A DNA stretch of 49,348 bases from Bacteroidota bacterium (GCA_947492885.1 CANLPK010000013.1:1-49348), one strand, 5' to 3'; shown: positions 1 through 8,718, numbered from the stretch's first letter. Translations and numbers: made by a program. Notes: generated from the letters alone by a model not told the origin.

Positions 1-849
1 TTTGAAGTAGCCACTTCTCTACCTTTCGACATGACGCTTTTCATTGCTTCAGCATTTAGATTATTGCCATCGGTAAATCGGAGCTTGGGTTCTATGCTTC
101 GAATCAAAAACCATTGGTTTTCTGTGGATGTTTTACAATCCTATTTGAAAAAGCAGAAAGTCCAATTGCAAACAGAGCCAATTTCGTTTAACAAATCTAT
201 TCGACTTGAAAATATTAAGTTTAGATTTGAGAATAAAGAAATCTGCAATATTGAAACTTTTGAGATAAAACATGGAGATTGTATTGGGATATTTGGAAAT
301 ACCGGTGAAGGGAAATCTACTTTTCTGCAACTCTTACTTCAGCTAATACCTTCATCAGAAGGTAAGATATTTATAGATGACATTGTATTAAATGATAATA
401 GAATTTCAAGTTACAGGAATCTATTCTCCTTTGTAAAACAGGATGTATTTATTCTTAATGGTTCCCTAATTGAGAACATTACCTTTGGGATTGAAGGAGA
501 TGCGAATATGGAGTCCCTGAATCAAATTGCATTAAAATTAGAGCTAGATAAAATTGAACACCTTTTTTCCAACCCTAACTCCAATGCTGGTGAAGCTGGA
601 AGCAAGCTTTCGGGGGGACAGAAGAAACTAATTTCATTGGCCAGAGCATTGTACTTTAATCATCCTATTCTGGTATTAGATGAAACTTTTGCATCATTCG
701 ATTCTGAAACACTTAAAAAAGTAATTTCAGTACTTCTTGATGAGAAGAGAAAAGGGAAGACAATTCTGATAGTTTCTCATCAACGCAGTGCTTTTGAGAT
801 ATGTGACCACATTTTTGAATTTAAAAACGGAACTTTGAAACAAGAATAG
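1..849 (+). CDS. ABC exporter (fused membrane and ATPase domains), 3' part
   Basis: This is the C-terminal part of an ABC transporter, cut by the left edge; the frame is open from base 1 with no stop, so the ATG at 31 is internal. The first ~50 residues (a stretch with FRLLPSVNR) resemble the end of an exporter membrane domain. The nucleotide-binding domain follows, with Walker A GNTGEGKST near 295-321, a Q-loop Gln in VKQDVF, the signature LSGGQ near 608-622, Walker B ILVLDE near 668-685 and an H-loop His in VSHQRS. The segment after Walker B reads LDETFASFD rather than the usual LDEATSALD, so the D-loop is divergent. The stop lies 2 bases before a CpsB-like phosphatase gene, suggesting one operon and a role in exporting a polysaccharide or lipid-linked glycan. 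The substrate cannot be read from the sequence. Confidence 0.9.
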   Translation, partial: FEVATSLPFDMTLFIASAFRLLPSVNRSLGSMLRIKNHWFSVDVLQSYLKKQKVQLQTEPISFNKSIRLENIKFRFENKEICNIETFEIKHGDCIGIFGNTGEGKSTFLQLLLQLIPSSEGKIFIDDIVLNDNRISSYRNLFSFVKQDVFILNGSLIENITFGIEGDANMESLNQIALKLELDKIEHLFSNPNSNAGEAGSKLSGGQKKLISLARALYFNHPILVLDETFASFDSETLKKVISVLLDEKRKGKTILIVSHQRSAFEICDHIFEFKNGTLKQE

Positions 850-851
850 TT

Positions 852-1589
852 ATGTTTAATTTCTTTAAGAAAAAGATAAAGCACACTAATTTCGAGTCAT
901 TGAAGATTGACTTTCATTCTCATATACTCCCAGGATTAGACGATGGCTCCGACGATCTGGAAGAAAGCATTGAGCTGCTGCGAAAGATGGAAGGGTTTGG
1001 CTATACTCATCTCATCATGTCGCCCCATGTTATGGGCGACTTCTACAAAAACACACCTGAACTGATTTTAGAAAGGCTTCAGCTCTTGCAAGAAGCCGCT
1101 AAATCAAACAACATTCAGATAACGCTACAAGCCACTGCTGAATATTATTTGGATGAATGGTTCGAAGAGAAAATAAAAACTAAGCAGTTACTCCCATTCG
1201 CAAAAAATAAAATACTATTCGAAATATCATACGTAAATGAACCTCGCAATCTATTTGAAACCATTTTCGATTTACAGATAGCAGGATACCAGCCTATCTT
1301 AGCCCATCCTGAACGGTATAGCTTTTTTCATTCTCGCTTCGACATATATGAGAAAATTGCTCAAACTGGTTGCCGTTTGCAAGTAAATCTGCTTTCCCTC
1401 ATTGGATATTACGGACCCAGCGAAAAACATATTGCAGAGAAACTTATAAATAATAAACTCGCCTACTATTTATCGAGCGATGCTCATAAACTTAAACATC
1501 TTGAACTTTTACCAAATGTGTTTGAATCGGAGCTTTATCATGATGCGATAAAGCAATCACACCATTTGGAACTGCTAAGTGAACTTTAA
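852..1589 (+). CDS. CpsB/YwqE-type PHP-domain protein tyrosine phosphatase
   Basis: The 245-residue protein matches the CpsB/CapC (YwqE) family of metal-dependent PHP phosphatases, which in other bacteria dephosphorylate the tyrosine kinase that controls capsule or exopolysaccharide assembly. Visible metal-site motifs are DFHSHILPGLDDG (His22, His24), SPHV near residue 57, AHPERY near 152 and SSDAHK near 209. The length is normal for the family. It starts 2 bases after the ABC exporter stop and is probably translated from the same mRNA. No tyrosine kinase is visible in the window; its partner may lie upstream of base 1. The family is secure, the exact target is inferred. Confidence 0.9.
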   Translation: MFNFFKKKIKHTNFESLKIDFHSHILPGLDDGSDDLEESIELLRKMEGFGYTHLIMSPHVMGDFYKNTPELILERLQLLQEAAKSNNIQITLQATAEYYLDEWFEEKIKTKQLLPFAKNKILFEISYVNEPRNLFETIFDLQIAGYQPILAHPERYSFFHSRFDIYEKIAQTGCRLQVNLLSLIGYYGPSEKHIAEKLINNKLAYYLSSDAHKLKHLELLPNVFESELYHDAIKQSHHLELLSEL

Positions 1590-1602
1590 GCGATTTTGAT
1601 GC

Positions 1603-2394
1603 TTATTTGATAAAGGCATCTGTATTGTTTTTCAAATTGCTATACTTAACTATGTCAGCCTTAATCGAACCTACCGAAAGGTCGGCTTGAATACGCAATG
1701 GAAGTAAATTATTGTCGTCAGTAACCCAAAGTGTCATGGCATCTTGATCTTTAAAAACACGATCAGCAATTACTTGTGGCCTAATTTTAATTGCGTGAAA
1801 ACTACCCAGTTCAGTTGAAATATTTTCCCGCCCAACGATTTTCAATGAGATGGTAGTTATTTCCTTGTCAAGATAAAAGGTTATTGGAAATGAAGTTCCA
1901 ATTGGGGCACCTTTAACATTTAAACTCCTAGCATAATAAAGCAAGCTAATTACATCCTGAGTATACTCAGGCATAGTAAACTTCCCTTTCACAGAATTTA
2001 CAACTTTCTTCTCATGATCAAAGGTAGCATCATCCCGGTCGTTGAAACTTCCTTCATGCTGGTCTTTTGAATATTTTAGAGGAGCTAAGGCGTTAATATC
2101 TATATAAGAATGATATTCATCCCTAACTTTAAAAAACCAATCGAAGCTACTCGCCGATTTTCCTTTACCAATGATATGATATACTTCTCTACCTCGCAAT
2201 TTTTCGGTGTATGGTAATATTTTTATCGATCCATAACCTGCTGTTACAATCCCGTAATGAATGCGGAATTCAATGGTTTCACCGGCAGTAAATGCTGAGT
2301 TATTTAATTTTCTAAACTCAAAATTATCCGTCCTGAAACTAAATAAAATGAAGGCTAAAATGAAGAAACTTAGTCTAAGATTAATGGGGTTCAT
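1603..2394 (-). CDS. DUF3108 domain-containing exported protein
   Basis: This 263-residue protein looks like the DUF3108 family, found widely in Bacteroidota and Proteobacteria, with no established biochemical role. A hydrophobic N-terminal segment (LSFFILAFILFSF) suggests Sec export to the periplasm or anchoring. The rest is a predicted beta-rich domain with family-like segments such as GETIEFRIHYGIVTAGYG and the C-terminal LWVTDDNNLLPLRI. I chose the ATG at 2394; a TTG ten codons upstream would add a polar leader that fits poorly before the signal segment. It converges on the CpsB-like gene, with only 13 bases between the stops. Confidence 0.8.
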   Translation of the reverse strand: MNPINLRLSFFILAFILFSFRTDNFEFRKLNNSAFTAGETIEFRIHYGIVTAGYGSIKILPYTEKLRGREVYHIIGKGKSASSFDWFFKVRDEYHSYIDINALAPLKYSKDQHEGSFNDRDDATFDHEKKVVNSVKGKFTMPEYTQDVISLLYYARSLNVKGAPIGTSFPITFYLDKEITTISLKIVGRENISTELGSFHAIKIRPQVIADRVFKDQDAMTLWVTDDNNLLPLRIQADLSVGSIKADIVKYSNLKNNTDAFIK

Positions 2395-2489
2395 GGTTAG
2401 TAATGATATTCCTATCGTATTCAAAGAATATACCGAGAACGTTTCTAGGATTCACTAATAAGTTATTAATTCTTAATGAAGCAATTCGC

Positions 2490-2894
2490 TTAGGCCTTGG
2501 GATTCAGAGAAATCAAAAAAATTGTTGTCTTATTTCGATCACGGCCATATCTGAACTTGGCTAATGCCTCCTCAATGGTTGCACCACTAAAATAGCTAGT
2601 TCGAACCTCCCGCTCACCTGTTGCACTCCATTGAATAGTATAAGAATCTTGCTTATCCTTATAACTTTTCACATAATCAAGCATTTTAGTCAGGGCATCA
2701 AGTTTATCAATGCCTGTTTCAGTATGGAACAAAAACATTTGATTGTATTTCGGATTGATTGTTTCTACATAAACATGCATTTTCCCATCACGAAATTCAT
2801 ATTTGAAATTAATTATATGATTGGTATCCTGACCAAGGTATTGTTGTATTTCCTTTTCGGATTCAATTACTTTTAAAGTTTCGTCGGCGTTCAT
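2490..2894 (-). CDS. Conserved small protein of unknown function
   Basis: This is a 134-residue soluble protein with no signal peptide or membrane segment. I do not recognise a named domain. It is mixed alpha/beta, with an amphipathic stretch (DKLDALTKMLDYVKSYKDKQD) and a C-terminal TIEEALAKFRYGRDRNK. The ATG at 2894 is supported by a good -7 element (TATTTTTG at 2899-2906) ending only 4 bases upstream, which would make the mRNA nearly leaderless. It is transcribed away from the methyltransferase gene upstream and stands alone. It is probably a real gene because frame, start and promoter agree, but the function is unknown. Confidence 0.7.
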   Translation of the reverse strand: MNADETLKVIESEKEIQQYLGQDTNHIINFKYEFRDGKMHVYVETINPKYNQMFLFHTETGIDKLDALTKMLDYVKSYKDKQDSYTIQWSATGEREVRTSYFSGATIEEALAKFRYGRDRNKTTIFLISLNPKA

Positions 2895-2898
2895 GGAA

Positions 2899-2906
2899 CA
2901 AAAATA
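2899..2906 (-). promoter_or_regulatory. -7 element abutting the start of the 134-residue protein gene
   Basis: The minus strand reads TATTTTTG, an exact TAnnTTTG match ending 4 bases before the ATG at 2894, consistent with a leaderless mRNA. Confidence 0.45.
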
Positions 2907-2993
2907 GGTTTTAGAATTTGAATATTAAAAATCAAGGTCGGGTTCGCTTGAAATATGGGTAGTTCTATAATGGAGATTTTAAATAATTATTGA

Positions 2994-4169
2994 TTAAACT
3001 ACTTGAAGCACATAAAATTTCAAGTACAATGTTTCATCAATCCCCCAAATATAAGGATGGTCCTTACTTTGCAAGCGATATTCCATCTGACGAATTTGAA
3101 CTTTTGCATCGCTCGCTGCTTCAAATAATACATTCACAAAATGCTCCTCAGTAATAAAATGTGAGCAGGTACATGTAATCAGATACCCTCCTTTATTTAG
3201 GATTTTTAATGCCTTCAGATTTATTTCTTTATACCCTTTCAATGCATTATCAATATTATGTCGGCTTTTTGTAAATGCGGGAGGATCTAAAATAATGGTA
3301 TCAAATTTTCTTTGCTGACGGTAAAATTCAGACAAGGCATCAAAAGTGTTCCTAGCTTCAAATGTACAATTGCTGAATTTATTTAAGTCGGCATTTAACT
3401 CCGCCTGACGAATTGCATCCTCACTAATATCTAATCCTAAAACATGTTTGGCATTGTATTTCGCAGCATACATACTAAATGAACCGGTATAACAAAAGCA
3501 GTCCAACACTTCTTTGTTTTCAACATAAGGTTTTAATGCCAATCGGTTTTCCTTTTGATCTAAGAAGAATCCTGTTTTTTGACCATTCACAATATCAATC
3601 CAGAACTTAACACCATCCGGTTCTTCTATGGCAAAATTTGTATCAAAAGGAGCCGATAGAAAGCCTTTATGTTCGGTTAAGCCTTCGAGTATTCTAACAG
3701 GAACATCATTTCTTTCATAGATTCCAGTAGGTTTAAATATCTTGTTAAGAGCATTGAGAATCTCCTGTTTCCATTTCTCCATTCCCAGTGTAAGTATTTG
3801 CAGTACCAAAACACCATTGAATTTATCAATGACTAAAGAAGGCAAGCCATCTGCTTCTCCAAATACAACACGATAATTATTACGATAACCCCATTCATGG
3901 CGCATCGCCTGTGCCTCAGAAATTTTCCTAAAAAAGAAATCTTCATTTATTTGTTCTTCAAAATCGCGAGTTAGAATTCGAATTAAAATTTGTGATTTCC
4001 CGTTATAATAACCCCTTCCTATAAAGTTGTTTTTGAAATTATATACTTCAACAATATCACCATCCTCAACATCTCCTTCCACTAACTCCACTTCATTATT
4101 GTAAATCCAGGGATGACCCGACTCAACACGGTATCCTTTTCCTCTTTGTAATTTGATGCTTGGGATCAT
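2994..4169 (-). CDS. rlmI: RlmI-family class I SAM-dependent 23S rRNA methyltransferase
   Basis: The 391-residue protein has the layout of the RlmI/YccW family, which in E. coli makes 5-methylcytidine at 23S rRNA position 1962. The N-terminal PUA-like domain includes GHPWIYNNEVE and RGYYNGKSQILIRIL. A linker with GEADGLPSLVIDKF is followed by the Rossmann methyltransferase domain: GQKTGFFLDQKENR, SAM motif I VLDCFCYTGSFSMYA, an acidic motif LGLDIS, LDPPAFTKS near residue 294 and a TCTCSH motif with the candidate catalytic Cys. The length is close to that of the E. coli enzyme (about 396). It follows the IPExxxVDY-like gene by 8 bases on the same strand. The family is certain; the exact target base is carried over from E. 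coli. Confidence 0.9.
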   Translation of the reverse strand: MIPSIKLQRGKGYRVESGHPWIYNNEVELVEGDVEDGDIVEVYNFKNNFIGRGYYNGKSQILIRILTRDFEEQINEDFFFRKISEAQAMRHEWGYRNNYRVVFGEADGLPSLVIDKFNGVLVLQILTLGMEKWKQEILNALNKIFKPTGIYERNDVPVRILEGLTEHKGFLSAPFDTNFAIEEPDGVKFWIDIVNGQKTGFFLDQKENRLALKPYVENKEVLDCFCYTGSFSMYAAKYNAKHVLGLDISEDAIRQAELNADLNKFSNCTFEARNTFDALSEFYRQQRKFDTIILDPPAFTKSRHNIDNALKGYKEINLKALKILNKGGYLITCTCSHFITEEHFVNVLFEAASDAKVQIRQMEYRLQSKDHPYIWGIDETLYLKFYVLQVV

Positions 4170-4177
4170 TTAGCTAT

Positions 4178-4675
4178 TTATTTTACGATTCGTTTATTTC
4201 TAATCAGTTTTTCAGTAGGTTTTTCTACTTCAAGTTTATCCAGTTGTTTGTCAAAATACAATACATCAGATGCTTTTACAGTCTCCAAATTAATTTCGAA
4301 TACTCCTATCACGTTTTCGATACTTTTTATCTGGCTCATTATTCCCTGAGGATCCCACTTGGTATCTTCGTCGGGCAAGCGGGCTTGTAAAAGGTAATCA
4401 AATTGTTTCAAATCTTTTACTAATACCTGTTGCTCATCCTTTAAAGTAATCAAATAAAAATCAGGATGCATTTCATGATCTTGAAAATTAAACAATGCAA
4501 ATCCAGTTTCTTTCGACTTCCCTCCTGTTCCAAGATTTCTTAGCCGTAGTAAATTCCAATGGCAAACTTCATTGATACGATAAGCCAATTGATGTGGTTT
4601 CAGATGACTTACAATGGCCCAGTTCACTGATGCAATCAGTTCGGGTTCATTTAGCAATTTATTTTTCTTGGCCAT
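4178..4675 (-). CDS. IPExxxVDY family-like protein
   Basis: This 165-residue cytosolic protein resembles the Bacteroidota-specific IPExxxVDY family, whose role is unknown. The match rests on the overall pattern: an N-terminal WAIVSHLKPHQLAYRINE segment, a FALFNFQD strand, a central LVKDLKQFDYLLQ where the family has its name-giving IPExxxVDY, and a C-terminal segment ending in VKASDVLYF. The name motif itself is poorly kept here. The gene precedes the rRNA methyltransferase by 8 bases and probably shares its mRNA. A basic and acidic tail (LDKLEVEKPTEKLIRNKRIVK region) follows the domain. Confidence 0.65.
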   Translation of the reverse strand: MAKKNKLLNEPELIASVNWAIVSHLKPHQLAYRINEVCHWNLLRLRNLGTGGKSKETGFALFNFQDHEMHPDFYLITLKDEQQVLVKDLKQFDYLLQARLPDEDTKWDPQGIMSQIKSIENVIGVFEINLETVKASDVLYFDKQLDKLEVEKPTEKLIRNKRIVK

Positions 4676-4776
4676 TGTTATGCAAAGAAACTATCAAAAT
4701 GAATAGGAAACCAAATAATTATTATTTATTAGTCTTCCCAATCTTAAACTCAATAAGTCGAGAAAATTAATTACCC

Positions 4777-4784
4777 TAAATTTA
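4777..4784 (+). promoter_or_regulatory. -7-like element abutting the SDR start
   Basis: TAAATTTA differs from TAnnTTTG only in the last base and ends 4 bases before the ATG at 4789. Confidence 0.3.
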
Positions 4785-4788
4785 CCAC

Positions 4789-5451
4789 ATGAAAATCATT
4801 GTAACAGGGGCCACCGGCACTGCAGGGCAAGAAGTTGTGCGTCAGGCAATTTTAGATAATGAAGTAGCCGAAATTATTGCCGTTTCAAGAAAACCAATCA
4901 TGCTTAATAGCCCAAAAATTCGTCAAATATTACATCAAGATTTTATGAGTTACGATTCTTTACTAGATGAATTTTCGGGAGCTGATGCGTTTATTTGGTG
5001 CCTTGGAATTTCTCAATCTCAAGTATCGAAAACTGCTTATGAACAAATTACCTTCGATTTCACCCTTGCTGCAGCGCAGGCTTGGTATGCATCGAACAAA
5101 AATGGAACTTTTGTTTTCTTAAGTGGGGCTGGGGCCGATACAACCGAAAAAAGCCGCACACTCTTCGCACGTATCAAAGGAAAAGCCGAGAATGAATTGC
5201 ATCGAATAAATGGATTGAAGCTAATCATTGCCAGGCCTGCTGGAATTAAGCCCATTCATAAAAACCCCAATATGGCATTTCTTTATAAGATATTTCTTCC
5301 CATATTTCCATTGTTAGAGTGGCTAACTCCCGATCATGTTATTGCTTCTGATATCCTTGCCAAAGCACTCTTGAAATTAGCGAAAGCTGGTTCCGAACAA
5401 CCACTTGTTGAAAATAAAGAACTTCAGATATTAGGTGGTAAAATAGGCTAA
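4789..5451 (+). CDS. Atypical SDR, NAD(P)H-binding Rossmann protein
   Basis: The 220-residue protein is an atypical short-chain dehydrogenase/reductase of the NAD(P)-binding NmrA/HTATIP2-like type. The dinucleotide-binding loop is at the extreme N-terminus (VTGATGTAGQEVVRQA, residues 5-20). FVFLSGAGADTTEKSRTLFARIKGKAE carries the usual strand-4 Ser and a Lys, but the classical YxxxK pair is replaced by a stretch without the Tyr. ARPAGIKP near residue 150 matches the strand-6 region. The ATG at 4789 places the Rossmann loop correctly. A -7-like TAAATTTA ends 4 bases before it. The gene stands alone and its substrate is unknown. Confidence 0.8.
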   Translation: MKIIVTGATGTAGQEVVRQAILDNEVAEIIAVSRKPIMLNSPKIRQILHQDFMSYDSLLDEFSGADAFIWCLGISQSQVSKTAYEQITFDFTLAAAQAWYASNKNGTFVFLSGAGADTTEKSRTLFARIKGKAENELHRINGLKLIIARPAGIKPIHKNPNMAFLYKIFLPIFPLLEWLTPDHVIASDILAKALLKLAKAGSEQPLVENKELQILGGKIG

Positions 5452-5462
5452 ATCAATAGAAG

Positions 5463-5490
5463 TTTAACTGATTTCAATTGAATTGTTAAA
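5463..5490. repeat. Inverted repeat downstream of the SDR gene
   Basis: TTTAAC (5463-5468) and GTTAAA (5485-5490) form perfect 6-base arms around a 10-base palindrome TTCAATTGAA (5473-5482). It lies 12 bases after the SDR stop. There is no T-run, so it is not a classical terminator; it could be an mRNA 3'-end structure or a protein-binding site. Confidence 0.35.
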
Positions 5491-5608
5491 TGATCGTATG
5501 ATTCAAGTAATTCGTTATTTTGACAATTCATTGACTATTCAAGTTTAATCTATGCAATTTTGTAAAATAATTTAAAAATGTTTGTTTTTCATCGCTGAAA
5601 TGGTAAAA

Positions 5609-5642
5609 TTGCAATACACAATATAATAGCTGTCGATTTTCG
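5609..5642 (+). promoter_or_regulatory. Candidate promoter of the tandem AAA gene
   Basis: TTG at 5609-5611, a 23-base spacer and GATTTTCG at 5635-5642 match the Bacteroidota pattern TTG-N17-23-TAnnTTTG with two deviations in the -7 element. It would give a leader of about 60 bases before the ATG at 5706. The rest of the 254-base gap after the SDR gene shows only an inverted repeat. Confidence 0.35.
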
Positions 5643-5705
5643 CTATCATTGATATTCAATTTAAAGTTAAAGAAATAGAGCCCTGGGTAAATAAATTAAG
5701 AAACC

Positions 5706-8318
5706 ATGAGTGAGGTAAATTATAAATTCAAAGACATTAAGGTATACGGTTCGAATGAATGGCTTGCCAATGATGAAAAGAAATACCGAGTGGTATTTGA
5801 CGAAACAGAATGTTCCTTTATTTATTGCGAACTTTCGTTTTTTAATAAATTATTCGACAACAAAGATTGGGATATTAAGATCAACTTGAAGTGCTATGAC
5901 AGTAAGAGTACTGAGATGTGTGATTTACAAGTTCAAAAACATATTGCCAAAGATGAAAATGTTGTTTTTGTACGTGAAGGATGGGGAGTGAAAAAAATTG
6001 GGGGTTATTGGAAGCGAGGAGCATATCGCTGGGAGGCATGGGTGGATGGGGTTTTAATTGGATCGAAGTCGTTTTATGTAGAGAAAGAAGGAATGGTAAC
6101 TGAATTATCAAATCCTTATTTCCGTATTAAAAATATTCGATTATATGAAGGCCCAAATCAAAATGTAGATGAATCCAAAAGGGTTTACTATGACTGTTTC
6201 AAGCAAGCGGAAACACGATATATATGGGTTGAATTTCAAGCCGAAAACTTGGTAAAGAAATACGATTATTGGGCTTGCGAATTGTTTTTTAATTTCAAAA
6301 ATGATAATGGCCAGCTTAAGGGTGGAGTCGAACGTTTATTGTTTGTATACAAGAACGACGACACCATAACTTGCACAGTAGGATGGGGTAGCGACCATAA
6401 AGGCACTTGGGGTGGCGATCAATATAGCATCGAAGTTTTATTCATGGATCAAATTGTTGCTGGTTATCATTTTGATATTGGAGATGAATTTATTGAAGCA
6501 GATGAAGATAGCTTTGAGCCCTATGTTCATCAAATTATGGGTGCAGAGCCCGCTTCTGATGAAGAACAACATGTTCCAGAGTCGATTGATGCAGTGATGC
6601 ATAAGATGGACGAGTTGATTGGACTCGCTACAATCAAAGCTAAAATAAAAGAATATAGTAGCTATCTGAATTTTCTTAAAATCAGAAAAGAAAAAGGATT
6701 TGAAGATGAAGATAAAATTAATCTACACTCCGTATTTACTGGCAATCCAGGTACAGGTAAAACGACGGTAGCCTTAATGCTTGGTAAAATATACAAAAAC
6801 TTGGGGCTCCTTAGTAAGGGCCATGTTCATGAGGTGGATCGTGCCGATTTGGTAGCCGAGTATATTGGGCAAACAGCGCCAAAGGTTAAAGAAGCCATTA
6901 AAAAAGCAAAAGGAGGAATCCTATTCGTTGACGAGGCTTATGCCTTAGCACGTGCAGGCGACGATAACAAGGATTTTGGAAAAGAGGTAATCGAAATTCT
7001 AATAAAAGAAATGAGTGATGGTGATGGTGATATCGCCATCGTAGTTGCAGGGTATCCTGATGAGATGACAAACTTCTTAGGATCTAATCCTGGCTTAAAA
7101 TCAAGGTTCAATATGTATTTCGATTTTCCAGATTATTTACCACAGGAATTACAAGAGATTGCGCGATACTGCAGCAAGAAAAGAAATATTGTTTTTACTT
7201 CCGAATCGGAGGCATTGCTTTATAAAAAACTCGTAGAAGCCTATCGCACACGTACACACACTTTTGGCAATGCGAGGTATGTAAACTCATTGATTGATGA
7301 AGCAAAAATGAATCTTGGTTTACGAGTTATGGCTTTGCCCAATACACAAGAGGTAACGAAGGAGCAATTGATGACAGTTGAATTGCTGGATGTAGAAAAA
7401 ATATTTGCTTCAAAACAACGTGCACTTGCCGATATCCCAGTTGATGAAGATTTATTAGCAGAGTCATTCAATCAGCTCAAAGAAATGATTGGCTTGGGTA
7501 TCGTAAAGAAGGAAATTGAAGAACTTGTAAAACTGGTTAGATTCTATCGCGAAATTGGCAAGGATGTACGTCAAACATTTTCGTTGCATACAGTTTTCAA
7601 AGGCAGTCCAGGTACTGGTAAAACTACCGTTGCTCGTATTGTTGCTCAAATATTTAAAGCCTTAGGAATTCTTGAAAAGGGTCATCTAATAGAAACAGAT
7701 CGCCAAGGGCTGGTGGCTAATTTCGTTGGTCAAACAGCAACAAAAACAAGTGAGATGGTTGATAAGGCAATGGGCGGTGTGCTCTTTATTGATGAAGCCT
7801 ATGCCCTATCTCAGGGTGGCGATTCCGATTTTGGTAGAGAAGCGGTAGAAACATTATTGAAAAGGATGGAAGACCGAAGAGGGCAATTTGTGGTTATTGC
7901 AGCAGGCTATACCGACAATATGAATTACTTCCTTGAATTCAATCCAGGCCTTAAATCTAGGTTCGACCGTGAATTGGTTTTTGAAGATTTCAAACCAGAG
8001 GAACTGATGCAAATCGCCAATTCAATTTTGGTTGACCAAGGCTTGAAACTCTCTGAAGACGCCGGAGTTCACATGTCAAAATACTTCACACATGTATTTG
8101 AAATAAAAGATAAATATTTTGGGAATGGGCGCTTGGTAAGAAAAATCATGGAAGATACTGTGAAGCATCAGAATTTGCGACTATCACAACTTCCGGCTGC
8201 AAATAGAAATCCGGAAATGATGAAAGAAATAACCCTTGAGGATGTGCTACATTTCAGTTTGGAAGAAGAACCAAGCAAGAATCAACCAGGCAAAATTGGG
8301 TTTCGTGTAGTAGGGTAA
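5706..8318 (+). CDS. Tandem CbxX/CbbX-type AAA ATPase with duplicated N-terminal module
   Basis: This 870-residue cytosolic protein has four parts. Residues 27-126 and 158-260 look like two copies of one ~100-residue module, each beginning RVxxD and ending with a Trp/Gly-rich part (GWG, then Trp-x-x-Gly-x-Tyr, then a short strand with F). I do not recognise this module. Two AAA domains of the CbxX/CfqX (Rubisco activase CbbX, EccA-like) type follow. AAA1 has Walker A GNPGTGKTT at 346-354 and Walker B ILFVDEA at 405-411; AAA2 has GSPGTGKTT at 633-641 and VLFIDEA at about 692-698. Both keep the NPGLKSRF motif, so both are probably active. The CbbX family remodels protein complexes. The N-terminal modules probably choose the client, but no client is visible nearby. 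It is a single-gene unit convergent with the CoA-binding gene. Confidence 0.85.
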   Translation: MSEVNYKFKDIKVYGSNEWLANDEKKYRVVFDETECSFIYCELSFFNKLFDNKDWDIKINLKCYDSKSTEMCDLQVQKHIAKDENVVFVREGWGVKKIGGYWKRGAYRWEAWVDGVLIGSKSFYVEKEGMVTELSNPYFRIKNIRLYEGPNQNVDESKRVYYDCFKQAETRYIWVEFQAENLVKKYDYWACELFFNFKNDNGQLKGGVERLLFVYKNDDTITCTVGWGSDHKGTWGGDQYSIEVLFMDQIVAGYHFDIGDEFIEADEDSFEPYVHQIMGAEPASDEEQHVPESIDAVMHKMDELIGLATIKAKIKEYSSYLNFLKIRKEKGFEDEDKINLHSVFTGNPGTGKTTVALMLGKIYKNLGLLSKGHVHEVDRADLVAEYIGQTAPKVKEAIKKAKGGILFVDEAYALARAGDDNKDFGKEVIEILIKEMSDGDGDIAIVVAGYPDEMTNFLGSNPGLKSRFNMYFDFPDYLPQELQEIARYCSKKRNIVFTSESEALLYKKLVEAYRTRTHTFGNARYVNSLIDEAKMNLGLRVMALPNTQEVTKEQLMTVELLDVEKIFASKQRALADIPVDEDLLAESFNQLKEMIGLGIVKKEIEELVKLVRFYREIGKDVRQTFSLHTVFKGSPGTGKTTVARIVAQIFKALGILEKGHLIETDRQGLVANFVGQTATKTSEMVDKAMGGVLFIDEAYALSQGGDSDFGREAVETLLKRMEDRRGQFVVIAAGYTDNMNYFLEFNPGLKSRFDRELVFEDFKPEELMQIANSILVDQGLKLSEDAGVHMSKYFTHVFEIKDKYFGNGRLVRKIMEDTVKHQNLRLSQLPAANRNPEMMKEITLEDVLHFSLEEEPSKNQPGKIGFRVVG

Positions 8319-8336
8319 GGTAAAATATCTAATCAA

Positions 8337-8696
8337 TTAATAATCCCCGATGCTTAGAAGCACAAGGGTGCACGCAATTACAGGCTCAATTCCGTTGTTC
8401 ATTAGCATCTGTTCAAATTCATCATTCTCTGTTCCTGGATTGAAAATCACTCTGCGTGGTTTCAAATCAATGATATAATTATAGTAATTCTGCTGTAAGA
8501 CGGGGTTTACATAGAGGGTTACCGTGTCGATATTACTTAGTGGTGAAAGCGGTTTTAAGAACTCGATTCCCGACTCCTGTCCCGATTCTTTACTAATAGC
8601 AACAACCTGATGCTTATGTGCTAATAGGCTTCGAATAGCTTTGTTGGCATATCGATCTGAATTACTACTTGCTCCAATAACTAATGTGGTTGACAT
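8337..8696 (-). CDS. CoA-binding (YccU-like) Rossmann protein
   Basis: This 119-residue protein is a stand-alone CoA-binding domain of the CoA_binding_2/YccU type. The N-terminal VIGASSNSDRYANKAIRSL (residues 6-24) is the nucleotide-binding loop with the family Arg-Tyr-x-x-x-Ala pattern. Strand VTLYVNP near residue 60 and VIFNPGTEN near 90 complete the fold. Such proteins are common and short, and no enzymatic activity is assigned. A -7 element (TATTTTTG at 8719-8726) lies 22 bases upstream, divergent from yidC. The stop is 18 bases from the AAA gene stop on the other strand. Confidence 0.85.
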   Translation of the reverse strand: MSTTLVIGASSNSDRYANKAIRSLLAHKHQVVAISKESGQESGIEFLKPLSPLSNIDTVTLYVNPVLQQNYYNYIIDLKPRRVIFNPGTENDEFEQMLMNNGIEPVIACTLVLLSIGDY

Positions 8697-8718
8697 ATTT
8701 CTGCTTGAATAAAGCCTT

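Noticed and set aside
1587-1605. TAAGC/GCTTA inverted repeat between the convergent CpsB-like and DUF3108 stops as a terminator.
   Set aside because: Only a 5-base AT-rich stem with no T-run; the pairing partly reflects the two TAA stop codons.
4160-4390. A 76-codon plus-strand frame rich in Phe and Tyr over the methyltransferase and IPExxxVDY-like genes.
   Set aside because: It is the reverse strand of well supported genes, with low-complexity aromatic composition and no start signals.
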